Below are positions 49,350 to 58,916 of a stretch of DNA of 64,000 bases, piece after piece. A program made the position numbers and the translations under genes. Every line of letters starts with the position of its first letter. Within the stretch, counting starts at the first letter, position 1. Source of the stretch: Streptomyces griseoruber (GTDB lineage: Bacteria; Actinomycetota; Actinomycetes; Streptomycetales; Streptomycetaceae); assembly GCF_001514205.1 (NCBI RefSeq), contig NZ_KQ948765.1:63862-127861 (forward strand), written 5' to 3'. The notes beneath the pieces were generated by a model, which had not been told where the DNA came from, did no database searches, and saw nothing but the letters and a program-made list of their open reading frames with translations.

Positions 49350-51872
49350 ATGACTGGGAGCGCCGGGGACGAGCGGAGGCCGTCCGGGCCGCCGCCCGCG
49401 CTGCTGACCGCGGCCGCGGTTGACGCGCTGCGGGCGGCGGACGGGCGTGCCGGGGGCGTGTACCTGCGCTCACGCACCCCCGGGATGATGCGGCTCGCGG
49501 TGCTCGCGGGGCTGCCCGGCCCGCTGTTCCGACCGTGGTGGCGGGTGCATGTGGACCGGCCGTTTCCGGTGGTGGACGTACAGCGGACGGGCGTACCGGT
49601 GGTGCTGGCGAACGCCACGGAGACGATGCGGCGCTATCCGCAGCTGGCGGCGGGGCTGCCGTTCCAGTTCGGGTCGCTGTACCTCCCGGTCGCGGCGCGG
49701 GGCCGGTCCTTCGGGGTGCTGATCGTGCTGCGGGCGGCGGCCGCCGACGCGGCGGAGGTGCTGGCCGAGCAGGAGCGGCTGGCGCGGGTGGCGGACGGTC
49801 TCGCGGCGGAGCTGGTGCGGCTGGAGGCCGAGGGCGCGCCGGTCACCTGGGACGAGGCACCGGTGTGCGTACGGCCGCCGGCGGCGGGGCCCGCGCCGGG
49901 GCGGGTCGGACGGTTCTCGTGGGACCCGGCGTCCGACACCGTCGACGCCGACGACCGGGCACGGGCGCTGTTCGGGCTGCCGCCGGGGGACGTCCCCGGC
50001 ACGCTGGAGGAGCTGGCCCGGGCCGTCGACCCGGCCGATGCCCACCGCCTCCCCGACCTGCTGAAGGAGACGGCGCGGGGCAGCCCGCCGCCGCTGCCGC
50101 TGGAGGTGCGCACCACCGAGGGCGGCTTGCGGCTGCTGGAGCTGTGGGCGGCGGCCGGGGCGCCGGCCGGGTCCGTCACCGGAGTCCTCCTCGACCCGGG
50201 TGCCGGCGCCCTCGCCGACGGCGCGGCGGACCTCCTTCCGGAGGGCGTGTTCTGCGTCGACCGGCTGGGGCTGGTCGTGTACGCCAACGCCCGGGCCGCG
50301 CACTTCCTGGGGGTGGCCCGCGAAGAGCTGGCCGGCCGGCCGCTGTGGGAGGCCGTGCCCTGGCTGAACCAGCCGGCCGGCGAGGAGCATCTGCGGGGCG
50401 CCCTGCTGTCGCCGGAGCCGGTGCACTTCCATGTACGGCGACCCGCCGACGGCCCGCGCGTGTTCGAGGGCGACTGGCTGAGCATCTCCGCCTACCCCGG
50501 CCCCGACCTGCTGACCTGCACCGCCGTCCCGGCGAACCGTGTCCCGCCCGACGCGGCCGTCGAACCGGTGGACACCGCGGTCTCCGCGCCGGACCCGGCC
50601 GCGCAGACCGCCCCGTTCTACCGGCCGATCGTGCTGGCGATCGCGCTCACCGAGGCGGTGACCGCCCGCCAGGTGTCGGAGGTGGTCATGCAGGAGCTGC
50701 TCCCCGCGTTCGGCGGCCGCCGGCTCGCGATCTACCTGCTCCAGGAGCGGCATCTGTACCTGGCGTGGGAGAGCGGCTTCCCCGACGGCTTCCTCACGTC
50801 GTTCGAGGGGGTGGGCCTGGACGCCCGGCTGCCCGGTGTGGAGACGCTCACCACCGGCCGTCCACTGTTCTTCGACTCGATGCAGCAGATCTCGGCCGCC
50901 TACCCGGGCATCGAGCTGGACGCGACGTCGGGCGCCCGCGCCTTCCTCCCGCTGATCGCCTCGGGCCGCCCGGTCGGCTCCTGCATCCTCGGTTTCGACG
51001 GCCCGCGCAGCTTCAGCCAGGAGGAGCGCACCGTGCTGACCGCGCTCGCCGGGCTGATCGCCCACGCGATGGAGAAGGCCCAGCGCTACGACACGGAGGC
51101 GGCCCTCGCGCGCGGGCTCCAGCAGGCGCTGCTCCCCCGGCGGCTGTCGCAGCACGCGCGCGTGGAGACCGCGGGGCGCTATCTGCCGGGCACCGAGGGC
51201 ATGGACGTGGGCGGCGACTGGTACGACGTGGTGGAGGCGGGCGAAGGGCTCGCACTGGTCATCGGGGACGTCCAGGGGCACGGGGTGCAGGCGGCGGCCA
51301 CCATGGGGCAGCTGCGCAGCGCGGTGCGGGCGTTCGCGCTCGGCGACCATCCGCCGCAGGAGGTCATGTCCGGCACCAACCATCTCCTCATCGACCTCGA
51401 CCCCGGCCAGTTCGCCAGCTGCTGCTACGTCCGGCTGGACCCGGCGACGGGCCGGGCGCGGGCGGCCCGGGCCGGCCATCTGCCGCCGCTGCTGCGCGGG
51501 CCCGACGGCCGTACGACGGTGGTGGACCTGCCGGGCGGGGTGGTGCTGGGGGTCGACCCGCGCGCCCGGTACCCGGTGGCGGAGCTGCGGCTGGAGCCGG
51601 GCGCGATCCTGGCGCTGTACACGGACGGGCTGGTGGAACGGCCCGGGCAGGACATCGACGAGGGCATCGCGGCCCTGCGCACGGCGCTCGCCGAGGCGGG
51701 CGACGGGACGGGCGACGGGGCCGCGGGTTCCCTGGGGGAGGTCGCCGACCGGCTGACCGCCTCGGCCCGGCGGGCGGTGGACCGGGCGGACGACATCGCG
51801 CTGCTGCTCGCCACCCTCCCGACCCGCCTCGGAGCTCGCGCGGAGGGGGAGCGTGACCGACCCGTTCCGTGA
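49350..51872 (+). CDS. SpoIIE-type PP2C phosphatase with GAF and PAS domains
   Basis: An 840-aa protein. ATG 49350 follows GAGGTAGGG. Residues 20-190 are a GAF-like region, about 190-300 a first PAS-like domain, about 310-420 a second PAS domain (EGVFCVDRLGLVVYANARAA), and about 440-590 a GAF domain (VVMQELLPAFGGRRLAIYLL, LASGRPVGSCIL-like). The last 220 residues are the PP2C/SpoIIE phosphatase: ALLPRRLSQHARVETAGRYL, then the metal sites VGGDWYDVVEAG and GDVQGHGVQAAATMG, and LYTDGLVERPGQDIDEGIAA. It likely dephosphorylates an anti-anti-sigma factor in a partner-switching pathway. It is soluble, with no membrane segment. Confidence 0.92.
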   Translation: MTGSAGDERRPSGPPPALLTAAAVDALRAADGRAGGVYLRSRTPGMMRLAVLAGLPGPLFRPWWRVHVDRPFPVVDVQRTGVPVVLANATETMRRYPQLAAGLPFQFGSLYLPVAARGRSFGVLIVLRAAAADAAEVLAEQERLARVADGLAAELVRLEAEGAPVTWDEAPVCVRPPAAGPAPGRVGRFSWDPASDTVDADDRARALFGLPPGDVPGTLEELARAVDPADAHRLPDLLKETARGSPPPLPLEVRTTEGGLRLLELWAAAGAPAGSVTGVLLDPGAGALADGAADLLPEGVFCVDRLGLVVYANARAAHFLGVAREELAGRPLWEAVPWLNQPAGEEHLRGALLSPEPVHFHVRRPADGPRVFEGDWLSISAYPGPDLLTCTAVPANRVPPDAAVEPVDTAVSAPDPAAQTAPFYRPIVLAIALTEAVTARQVSEVVMQELLPAFGGRRLAIYLLQERHLYLAWESGFPDGFLTSFEGVGLDARLPGVETLTTGRPLFFDSMQQISAAYPGIELDATSGARAFLPLIASGRPVGSCILGFDGPRSFSQEERTVLTALAGLIAHAMEKAQRYDTEAALARGLQQALLPRRLSQHARVETAGRYLPGTEGMDVGGDWYDVVEAGEGLALVIGDVQGHGVQAAATMGQLRSAVRAFALGDHPPQEVMSGTNHLLIDLDPGQFASCCYVRLDPATGRARAARAGHLPPLLRGPDGRTTVVDLPGGVVLGVDPRARYPVAELRLEPGAILALYTDGLVERPGQDIDEGIAALRTALAEAGDGTGDGAAGSLGEVADRLTASARRAVDRADDIALLLATLPTRLGARAEGERDRPVP

Positions 51873-51923
51873 CCCTGTGTGACGCCTCTCGCCTCATGGG
51901 GCCGGGCAGTGTAGGAATGGCAC

Positions 51924-54620
51924 ATGGCACGTGTCCTGGGGCGCCCGAGTGCCCGGCCCGCCCGTCGTCCCCGGGGCCCGGGAGTTCGGCGTGCGCCGGA
52001 GTCCGCGCTGGGCGGGCGCAGTCTCGCGGCGCAGGTGTTCGTGTTGCAGGTGGCGATCGTGCTGCTGCTGGTCGTGGCGGCCGTCGTGGCGCTGCTGCTG
52101 CAGGTCCGCCACGACACCACCCAGGAGGCCCGCAACCGCTCCCTCGCCGTCGCGCAGACCTTCGCCAACTCCCCGGGCATCGTCGAGGCCCTGCGCGGCC
52201 CGGATCCGACGGCGGTGCTCCAGCCGTCGGCCGAGGCCGCCCGCAAGGCCGCCGACATGGACTTCATCGTCGTGATGAACACCGACGGCATCCGCTACAC
52301 CCATCCCAAACCGGACCGCATCGGCAAGAAGTTCGTCGGGAACATCCAGCCCGCGCTGGCGGGCGGCACCGTCGTCGAGGAGGTCGACGGCACCATCGGC
52401 CGGCTGGTCCAGGCCGTCGTCCCGGTGAAGGCTCCCGACGGGACGGTGGTGGGTCTGGTGTCGTCGGGCATCACCACCCGGCACGTCGGCGGCAACGCCG
52501 ACCGTCAACTGCCCCTCGTCCTCGGCAGCGCCGCCGTGGCGCTCGCCCTGGCCACCGCGAGCACCGCGCTGGTCAGCCGCCGGCTGCTGCGGCAGACCCA
52601 TGGTCTCGGGCCGCGCGAGATGACCCGGATGTACGAGCACCACGACGCGGTGCTGCACGCCGTACGCGAAGGGGTGATCATCGTCGGCGGGGACGGCGAG
52701 CTGCTGCTCGCCAACGACGAGGCGCACCGGCTGCTCGACCTGCCGCCGGACGCCGAGCGCCGCCAGGTCCTGGACCTGGGCCTGGACCCCGGTACCGCCG
52801 AGCTGCTGGCGTCGGGGCGGATGGTCACGGACGAGGTGCATCTGGTCGGCGGCAGGCTGCTGGCGATCAACCAGCGGCCCACCGACCTGGCGGGCGGCCC
52901 GGAGGGCAGCGTGGCCACGCTGCGTGACTCCACGGAGCTGCGCGCCCTGTCCGGCCGGGCGGAGGCGGCCCGGGAGCGCCTGGACCTGCTGTACGCGGCC
53001 GGGGTGGGCATCGGCACGAGCCTGGACGTCACCAGGACGGCGGAGGAGCTGACCGAGCTGGCGGTGCCCCGGTTCGCGGACTTCGTCACCGTCGACCTGT
53101 TCGACGCGGTGCTGGCCGGGGAGGAGCCGGAGGCGCGGGGCGCGCTGCGGCGCACGGCGATGAGCGGGGTCCGCAAGGGTTCGCCGCTGTACGCCGTGGG
53201 CGAGCGGATCCGGTTCGTGGACTCGGCGCCGCAGGCCCGTGCGCTGGAGACGGAACGGGCCGTGCTGGAGGCGCGGCTGGCGGAGGCGCCGGGCTGGCGG
53301 GCGCAGGATCTGGAGCGGACCGAGCAGATCATGGAGTTCGGCATCCACTCGCTGATCACGGTGCCGGTGCGGGCGGGCGCGCTGGTACTGGGCGTGGTGA
53401 GTTTCCTGCGGTCGGAGCGGCCCGAGCCGTTCGACCCGGAGGAGGTGGCGCTGGCGGAGGAGCTGGTGGCACGGGCGGCGGTCTCCATCGACAACGCGCG
53501 CCGCTTCACCCGTGAGCACGGCCTGGCGGTCACCCTCCAGCGCAGTCTGCTGCCCCGCACCCTGCCCGAGCAGAACGCGCTGGACATCGCCTACCGCTAT
53601 CTGCCGGCGCAGGCCGGGGTGGGCGGCGACTGGTTCGACGTCCTGCCGCTGTCGGGGGCGCGGGTGGCACTGGTCGTCGGGGACGTGGTCGGGCACGGGC
53701 TGCACGCGGCGGCCACGATGGGGCGGCTGCGCACGGCCGTGCACAACTTCTCCGCGCTGGACCTGCCGCCCGAGGAACTGCTCGGGCTGCTGGACGAGCT
53801 GGTGACCCGGATCGACCAGGACGAGGCGGCGGACGGCGCCCACGGGCCGGTGTCCGGGGCGACCTGTCTGTACGCGATCTACGACCCGGTGTCCCGGCGG
53901 TGCATCATGGCGCGGGCCGGGCATCCGCCGCCGGCGCTGGTCCACCCCGACGGCCGGGTGGAGTACCCCGACGTACCGGCCGGGCTGCCGCTGGGCCTGG
54001 GCGGGCTGCCGTTCGAGACGGTCGAGCTGGAGCTGGCGGAGGGCAGCCGGCTGGTGCTGTACACGGACGGACTGGTGGAGGACCGGCAGCGGGACATCGA
54101 CACCGGTCTGGAGCTGCTGCGCACGGCGCTGGAGCGGAGCGCCGACGGCACGCCGGAGGAGGCCTGCCGCAGTGTCCTGGACGAGCTGCTGCCGGCCCGC
54201 CCGAACGACGACATCGCGCTGATCGTGGCGCACACCCGGGCGCTCGGCGCCGACCGGGTGGCCGAGTGGGACGTACCGGTGGATCCGGCCGCGGTGGGCG
54301 AGGTGCGGTCGGCGGTCGTGCGGCAGCTGGCCGTGTGGGAGCTGGAGGAGCTGTCGTTCACGACGGAGCTGATCCTGAGCGAGCTGGTCACCAACGCGAT
54401 CCGCTACGGCATCGCGCCGGTCCGGGTCCGGCTGCTGCGCGACCGCACACTGATCTGCGAGGTGTCCGACGCCAGCAGCACCTCGCCGCATCTGCGGTAC
54501 GCGGCGATGACGGACGAGGGCGGCCGCGGACTGTTCCTGGTCGCCCAGCTCACCGACCGCTGGGGCACCCGGTACACCCCCACCGGCAAGGTCATCTGGG
54601 CGGAACAGCCGCTGCCGTGA
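51924..54620 (+). CDS. Membrane-bound SpoIIE-type PP2C phosphatase with sensor, PAS, GAF and HATPase domains
   Basis: An 898-aa sensor phosphatase. It has a membrane segment (QVFVLQVAIVLLLVVAAVVA, near 37-60), an extracytoplasmic CitA/DcuS-like sensor domain (about 65-185), a second membrane helix (LPLVLGSAAVALALATASTA, about 195-214), a PAS domain (VLHAVREGVIIVGGDGELLL), a GAF domain (about 350-530), the PP2C domain (about 540-760; LQRSLLPRTLPEQ, VGGDWFDVLPLSG, GDVVGHGLHAAATMG) and a C-terminal HATPase-type kinase domain (about 770-898; ELILSELVTNAIRYG). It combines sensing, phosphatase and anti-sigma-kinase modules in one chain. It begins 51 bases after the other phosphatase, so the two may be co-expressed. 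Confidence 0.94.
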   Translation: MARVLGRPSARPARRPRGPGVRRAPESALGGRSLAAQVFVLQVAIVLLLVVAAVVALLLQVRHDTTQEARNRSLAVAQTFANSPGIVEALRGPDPTAVLQPSAEAARKAADMDFIVVMNTDGIRYTHPKPDRIGKKFVGNIQPALAGGTVVEEVDGTIGRLVQAVVPVKAPDGTVVGLVSSGITTRHVGGNADRQLPLVLGSAAVALALATASTALVSRRLLRQTHGLGPREMTRMYEHHDAVLHAVREGVIIVGGDGELLLANDEAHRLLDLPPDAERRQVLDLGLDPGTAELLASGRMVTDEVHLVGGRLLAINQRPTDLAGGPEGSVATLRDSTELRALSGRAEAARERLDLLYAAGVGIGTSLDVTRTAEELTELAVPRFADFVTVDLFDAVLAGEEPEARGALRRTAMSGVRKGSPLYAVGERIRFVDSAPQARALETERAVLEARLAEAPGWRAQDLERTEQIMEFGIHSLITVPVRAGALVLGVVSFLRSERPEPFDPEEVALAEELVARAAVSIDNARRFTREHGLAVTLQRSLLPRTLPEQNALDIAYRYLPAQAGVGGDWFDVLPLSGARVALVVGDVVGHGLHAAATMGRLRTAVHNFSALDLPPEELLGLLDELVTRIDQDEAADGAHGPVSGATCLYAIYDPVSRRCIMARAGHPPPALVHPDGRVEYPDVPAGLPLGLGGLPFETVELELAEGSRLVLYTDGLVEDRQRDIDTGLELLRTALERSADGTPEEACRSVLDELLPARPNDDIALIVAHTRALGADRVAEWDVPVDPAAVGEVRSAVVRQLAVWELEELSFTTELILSELVTNAIRYGIAPVRVRLLRDRTLICEVSDASSTSPHLRYAAMTDEGGRGLFLVAQLTDRWGTRYTPTGKVIWAEQPLP

Positions 54621-54639
54621 GCGGGGTTGATGCGTCCAC

Positions 54640-54667
54640 TGGCTCATAAATGACGTTTATGAGTCCA
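54640..54667. promoter_or_regulatory. AT-rich inverted repeat between the phosphatase and fprA
   Basis: CTCATAAA (54643-54650) and TTTATGAG (54656-54663) are perfect inverted copies around TGACG, with TGG/CCA extending the arms past a one-base bulge. Such AT-rich dyads are rare here. It lies 20 bases after the phosphatase stop and 87 before fprA, so it could be an operator of fprA or a weak terminator. Confidence 0.5.
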
Positions 54668-54689
54668 TAGACCGGACCCGCGTACCGAC

Positions 54690-54708
54690 TTAGGTATGCC
54701 TCAGTTTA
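54690..54708 (+). promoter_or_regulatory. DmdR/IdeR-like iron box upstream of fprA
   Basis: TTAGGTATGCCTCAGTTTA matches the actinobacterial iron box TTAGGTTAGGCTCACCTAA at 13 of 19 positions, including the whole left half-site, and a second TTTAGGCT follows directly. It lies 46 bases before the fprA start. Iron-regulated repression of this flavoenzyme is therefore likely. Confidence 0.65.
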
Positions 54709-54753
54709 GGCTTCCCCCGAGTCGATCTGTCACCGCTCGAAGGGAACCTGATC

Positions 54754-56118
54754 ATGCCCCGCCCCCTGCGGGTAGCCATCGTCGGAGCCGGCCCCGCCGG
54801 GATCTACGCCGCCGACGCGCTGCTCAAGTCCGATGCGGCCGCCGACCCCGGTGTCTCCATCGACCTCTTCGAGCGGATGCCGGCCCCGTTCGGACTGATC
54901 CGCTACGGCGTGGCCCCGGACCACCCCCGGATCAAGGGCATCATCACCGCCCTGCACCAGGTCCTCGACAAGCCGCAGATCCGCCTGTTCGGCAACGTCG
55001 ACTACCCGACCGACATCAGCATCGACGACCTGCGCGCCTTCTACGACGCGGTGATCTTCTCGACCGGCGCGACGGCCGACCGCGAGATGTCCATACCGGG
55101 CATCGAGCTCGACGGGTCCTACGGCGCCGCCGACTTCGTCTCCTGGTACGACGGTCACCCCGACGTGCCGCGCACCTGGCCCCTGGAGGCGGAGAAGGTC
55201 GCCGTGCTGGGCGTCGGCAATGTCGCCCTCGACGTCGCCCGCGTCCTCGCGAAGACGGCCGACGAGCTGCTGCCGACGGAGATCCCGCCGAACGTCCACG
55301 ACGGCCTGAAGGCCAACAAGGCGCGGGAGATCCACGTCTTCGGCCGCCGCGGCCCGGCGCAGGCGAAGTTCTCCCCGATGGAGCTGCGGGAGCTGGACCA
55401 CTCCCCGAACATCGAGGTCATCGTCGACCCCGAGGACATCGACTACGACGAGGGCTCGATCGCCACCCGGCGCGGCAACAAGCAGGCCGACATGGTCGCC
55501 AAGACGCTGGAGAACTGGGCGATCCGCGACACCGGCGACCGCCCGCACAAGCTGTTCCTGCACTTCTTCGAGTCGCCCTCGGAGATCCTCGGCGAGGACG
55601 GCAGGGTCGTCGGCCTGCGCACCGAGCGCACCGCCCTCGACGGCACCGGGAACGTCAGGGGCACCGGCGAGTTCAAGGACTGGGACGTCACCGCGATCTA
55701 CCGTGCGGTCGGCTACCTCTCCGAGAAGCTGCCCAAGCTGCCCTGGGACATCGGCTCGGGCACGGTCCCCGACGAGGGCGGCCGGGTCATCGAGGAGAGC
55801 GGCGCGCACCTTCAGTCGGTGTACGTCACCGGCTGGATCCGGCGCGGCCCGGTCGGTCTGATCGGCCACACCAAGGGCGACGCCAACGAGACGGTGTCGA
55901 ACCTGCTGGACGACCACGCGAACGGCCGTCTGCACGCCCCGTCCGCACCGGAGCCGGAGGCGGTGGACGCGTTCCTCGCCGAGCGCGCGGTCCGCTTCAC
56001 CACCTGGGAGGGCTGGTACAAGCTGGACGCCGCCGAGAAGGCGCTGGGCGAGCCGCAGGGCCGTGAGCGCGTGAAGCTCGTCGAGCGCGAGGACATGCTG
56101 CGGGAGAGCGGCGCGTAG
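54754..56118 (+). CDS. fprA: Ferredoxin-NADP reductase, FprA/adrenodoxin reductase type
   Basis: A 454-aa flavoprotein of the NADPH:adrenodoxin reductase family, moving electrons between NADPH and ferredoxin. The ATG follows GAAGGGAACC. The FAD-binding Rossmann motif is VAIVGAGPAGIYAADALL (residues 8-25). FGLIRYGVAPDHPRIK is family-specific. The NADP site is VAVLGVGNVALDVARVL (about 150-166). RRGPAQAKFSPMELREL and YVTGWIRRGPVGLIGHTKG (C-terminal FAD region) are also diagnostic. It can serve P450s such as the one at 37415 through a separate ferredoxin. An iron box is found upstream, so its expression is probably iron-controlled. Confidence 0.95.
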   Translation: MPRPLRVAIVGAGPAGIYAADALLKSDAAADPGVSIDLFERMPAPFGLIRYGVAPDHPRIKGIITALHQVLDKPQIRLFGNVDYPTDISIDDLRAFYDAVIFSTGATADREMSIPGIELDGSYGAADFVSWYDGHPDVPRTWPLEAEKVAVLGVGNVALDVARVLAKTADELLPTEIPPNVHDGLKANKAREIHVFGRRGPAQAKFSPMELRELDHSPNIEVIVDPEDIDYDEGSIATRRGNKQADMVAKTLENWAIRDTGDRPHKLFLHFFESPSEILGEDGRVVGLRTERTALDGTGNVRGTGEFKDWDVTAIYRAVGYLSEKLPKLPWDIGSGTVPDEGGRVIEESGAHLQSVYVTGWIRRGPVGLIGHTKGDANETVSNLLDDHANGRLHAPSAPEPEAVDAFLAERAVRFTTWEGWYKLDAAEKALGEPQGRERVKLVEREDMLRESGA

Positions 56119-56185
56119 TCACCACCGTGGCAGGAACCCCGGGTATTCGGTGGGCCGCATGATCGCCGCCTGCTAACTTCCCGGG

Positions 56186-57151
56186 GTGTTCTCCCTCCAC
56201 GAGCCTCCCCTGTTCACCCGTCTGCGTGATGCGCGGCGGGTGCTCGTCGCCGGTGCGGGCGGCGGTTTCGACGTGTACGCGGGCCTTCCGCTGGCGCTCG
56301 CGCTGCGGTCGGCCGGCAAGGACGTCCACCTGGCCAATCTGTCCTTCACCGAGCTGTACGGCCTGCCCGACGAGGTCTGGCTGGAGCCGGACGTGGCGGC
56401 GGTGCGTCCGGACACCCCGGCCCGCGGCGACTACTTCCCCGAACACGCCCTGGCCCGCTGGCTCGAGGGCCAGGGACTGCCCGCCACCGTGTACGCCTTC
56501 CCCCGCACCGGCGTCGCCCCGCTGCGGGACGCCTACCGGGCGCTCGTGGACCATCTGGGCGGGGTCGACGCCGTCGTCCTGGTGGACGGCGGCACGGACA
56601 TCCTGATGCGCGGCGACGAGCACGGACTGGGTACGCCCGAGGAGGACATGGCCAGCCTGGCCGCCGTGCACGCCCTGGCCGAGGTCGAGCACCGGCTGGT
56701 GGCCTGCCTGGGCTTCGGCGTGGACGCCTATCACGGCGTCAACCACGCGCTCGTCCTGGAGAACCTGGCCGCACTGGACCGCGAGGGCGCCTACCTCGGC
56801 GCGTTCTCCCTGCCCCGGGACAGCCGTGAGGGGTCCCTGTACCTGGACGCGGTGGCGCACGCCCAGGCCTCGACGCCGGGGCACCCGAGCATCGTCAACG
56901 GCTCCGTCGCCGCCGCCGTACGCGGTGAGTTCGGCGACGTGCGCTTCACCGAGCGCACCCGGGGCAGCGAACTCTTCGTCAATCCGCTCATGTCCGTGTA
57001 CTTCTGCGTCGACGCCGTGGGCCTCGCCCGCCGCAACCTCTATCTCGACCGTCTCCTGGACACCGTCCTGATGCGCCAGATCAGTACCCGCATAGCGGAG
57101 TTCCGCGAGGAACTCCCCGTCCTGCGGCAGCCCCGGGCGTTCCCCCACTGA
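56186..57151 (+). CDS. DUF1152 family protein
   Basis: A 321-aa protein. GTG 56186 is preceded by TGCTAACTT, whose TAACTT looks like a -10 only 7-8 bases upstream, so the transcript may be leaderless. The N-terminus ARRVLVAGAGGGFDVYAGLP holds a Gly-rich loop (GAGGGFD), and DAVVLVDGGTDILMRGDEHG (residues about 129-148) with VACLGFGVDAYHGVNH follows; these are the marks of DUF1152. The fold resembles a nucleotide- or sugar-binding Rossmann domain. No activity is established; the acidic DGGTD motif may bind a metal. It is not membrane bound. Confidence 0.9.
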   Translation: MFSLHEPPLFTRLRDARRVLVAGAGGGFDVYAGLPLALALRSAGKDVHLANLSFTELYGLPDEVWLEPDVAAVRPDTPARGDYFPEHALARWLEGQGLPATVYAFPRTGVAPLRDAYRALVDHLGGVDAVVLVDGGTDILMRGDEHGLGTPEEDMASLAAVHALAEVEHRLVACLGFGVDAYHGVNHALVLENLAALDREGAYLGAFSLPRDSREGSLYLDAVAHAQASTPGHPSIVNGSVAAAVRGEFGDVRFTERTRGSELFVNPLMSVYFCVDAVGLARRNLYLDRLLDTVLMRQISTRIAEFREELPVLRQPRAFPH

Positions 57152-57155
57152 GGCG

Positions 57156-58895
57156 TCAGCCGTCGTCGCGGGCGTGGGCCTCGATCACCTTGCCGTTCCG
57201 GTCGGCCTCCAGGTAGGCGCCGCCGTAGTCGTCGGCGAGGTAGACATTCATCGTCGGCGGGTCGTCGAAGATCGTGGACGCCGGGTTGATCACCAGATAG
57301 CGGCTGGTGGGGTCGCTGATGTTGAGGCTGCGCCCGGCCGTGGTGAGCAGGGTGGGCACCGCGTCCCAGTTGAAGGAATCCAGATCGACGGGGGTGTCGC
57401 CGCTGCGCACGGTGCCGCCGGGACCGTCCTTCACGGCCACGTCCCCGCCCCGGTACTCGTAGCGGTCGTAGAGCTTCGCGCTGCCCTCGACGGGCACCTC
57501 GGCGATGGCGTACTCCGGGTACACCACGAGGCTGGTGACCTTCGAACTGCCGGCGGCGGCCTTCAGCTTCTTCACCACCGTACGGACCCCGTCCTCCGTG
57601 AGCAGGTCGAGCTTGCCGCCGGACTGCGCGCCGGACGAGGAGCTCGACGTGCCGCCCTGCGAGGCGGAGGTGCTGGGCCCGGCCGCGGCCCCGGTGTCAC
57701 CGCCGTCGTCCTGCAGTTGCGGGACCGCCCACACGAGGACACCGGTCAGAGCGGTGCCGATGACGGCCCTGGCGACGGTCGACGCGAAGATCCGGCCGGG
57801 CCCGCGGGGGGTGGGAGCGGCCGGGACCGTCACATCGCCGGCGGCGGGAGCCTGGGTGGGAAGGGAGGCCGGCGGCGCGATCGGATAGGAGGTCGGCGCG
57901 CCGGTGAAGGCGATGGCCGGGCCGCCGTGGGGCGCACCGGTGACAGCCGAGGGCGCCGGCCCGAAACCCGTGGCCGGGGCCTGCGCGGCGACGCCCATGG
58001 CCGGAGCCACCGGAGCGCCGAAGACACCCGGCGGCGCCACCGGCGTGTGCACCGCCTCCCCCGTCACCGCGGCGAGCAGCCGGTCGACCTCCTCGGCGTC
58101 CGGGCGGGCCTGCGGGTCGCGGACGAGGAGCGTGGTGAGGAGGCCGGTCAGCGGGCCCGCCTGCCGGGGTGGCGGCACATCCTCGGCGAGTACGGCGGCC
58201 AGGGTGGCGAGGGTGCTGGAGCGGCGCAGCGGATGGTGCCCCTCCACGGCGACGTAGAGCAGCATTCCCAGCGACCAGAGGTCGGCGGCCGGGCCGCCGT
58301 CCTTGCCGCTGACGCGCTCCGGCGCCATGAAGTCGGGCGAGCCTATGACGGAGCCGGTCGCGGTGAGGCTGGTGGCCTCGCGCAGGGCGGCGATGCCGAA
58401 GTCGGTGAGGACGGGCCGCCCGTCGGGGCGCAGCAGCACGTTGGCCGGTTTCACATCGCGGTGCTCGATGCCGACGGCGTGCGCGGCGCGCAGCGCGGAC
58501 AGCACCTCGCGCCCCAGGCGCGCGGCCTCCACCGGGGTCAACACGCCCTGCTGGAGCCGGTCCTGGAGCGAGCCGCCGGTGACCAGCTCCATCACGATCC
58601 AGGGATACGTGTTCTCGCCGCCGTCGACGATGTGGTGGATGGTGACGACATTGGGGTGGTGGACACGGGCCAGGGCGCGGGCTTCCCGCAGGACGCGCTC
58701 GCGCAGGGTGCGGGCGCCCTCGGGGTCGTATTCGGCCAGCGCCGGATCCGGCGGCCGTACCTCTTTCACGGCCACGTCACGGTGCAGTGCCAGGTCGCGG
58801 GCGCGCCACACCCACCCCATGCCTCCGCCTCCGAGCCGGTGCAGCAGCTCGAATCGGCCATCGATGACGCGTCTGTCGGGTTCCCCGGTGTTCAT
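57156..58895 (-). CDS. Membrane-anchored Hanks-type Ser/Thr protein kinase
   Basis: A 579-aa kinase. The catalytic domain (about 14-270) has the ATP loop LGGGGMGWVWRA, the VAVKEV lysine, the loop HRDVKPANVLL, the metal motif DFG, and the APE element in FMAPERVSG. A Pro/Ala-rich juxtamembrane linker (about 285-365) leads to one membrane helix (ARAVIGTALTGVLVWAVPQL, about 372-391) and an external domain of about 165 residues (TEDGVRTVVKKLKAAAGSS onward) with a Ser-rich start. The external part has no PASTA repeats, so its ligand is unknown. TAAGCT at 58902-58907 lies six bases before the ATG, suggesting a leaderless transcript. Confidence 0.95.
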   Translation of the reverse strand: MNTGEPDRRVIDGRFELLHRLGGGGMGWVWRARDLALHRDVAVKEVRPPDPALAEYDPEGARTLRERVLREARALARVHHPNVVTIHHIVDGGENTYPWIVMELVTGGSLQDRLQQGVLTPVEAARLGREVLSALRAAHAVGIEHRDVKPANVLLRPDGRPVLTDFGIAALREATSLTATGSVIGSPDFMAPERVSGKDGGPAADLWSLGMLLYVAVEGHHPLRRSSTLATLAAVLAEDVPPPRQAGPLTGLLTTLLVRDPQARPDAEEVDRLLAAVTGEAVHTPVAPPGVFGAPVAPAMGVAAQAPATGFGPAPSAVTGAPHGGPAIAFTGAPTSYPIAPPASLPTQAPAAGDVTVPAAPTPRGPGRIFASTVARAVIGTALTGVLVWAVPQLQDDGGDTGAAAGPSTSASQGGTSSSSSGAQSGGKLDLLTEDGVRTVVKKLKAAAGSSKVTSLVVYPEYAIAEVPVEGSAKLYDRYEYRGGDVAVKDGPGGTVRSGDTPVDLDSFNWDAVPTLLTTAGRSLNISDPTSRYLVINPASTIFDDPPTMNVYLADDYGGAYLEADRNGKVIEAHARDDG

Positions 58896-58916
58896 GGGGG
58901 GAGCTTAGGGGTAGAC

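Noticed and set aside
49350..54620. The two SpoIIE proteins as sporulation SpoIIE orthologues
   Set aside because: Architecture with GAF, PAS and HATPase domains differs from Bacillus SpoIIE; the family name describes only the phosphatase domain.
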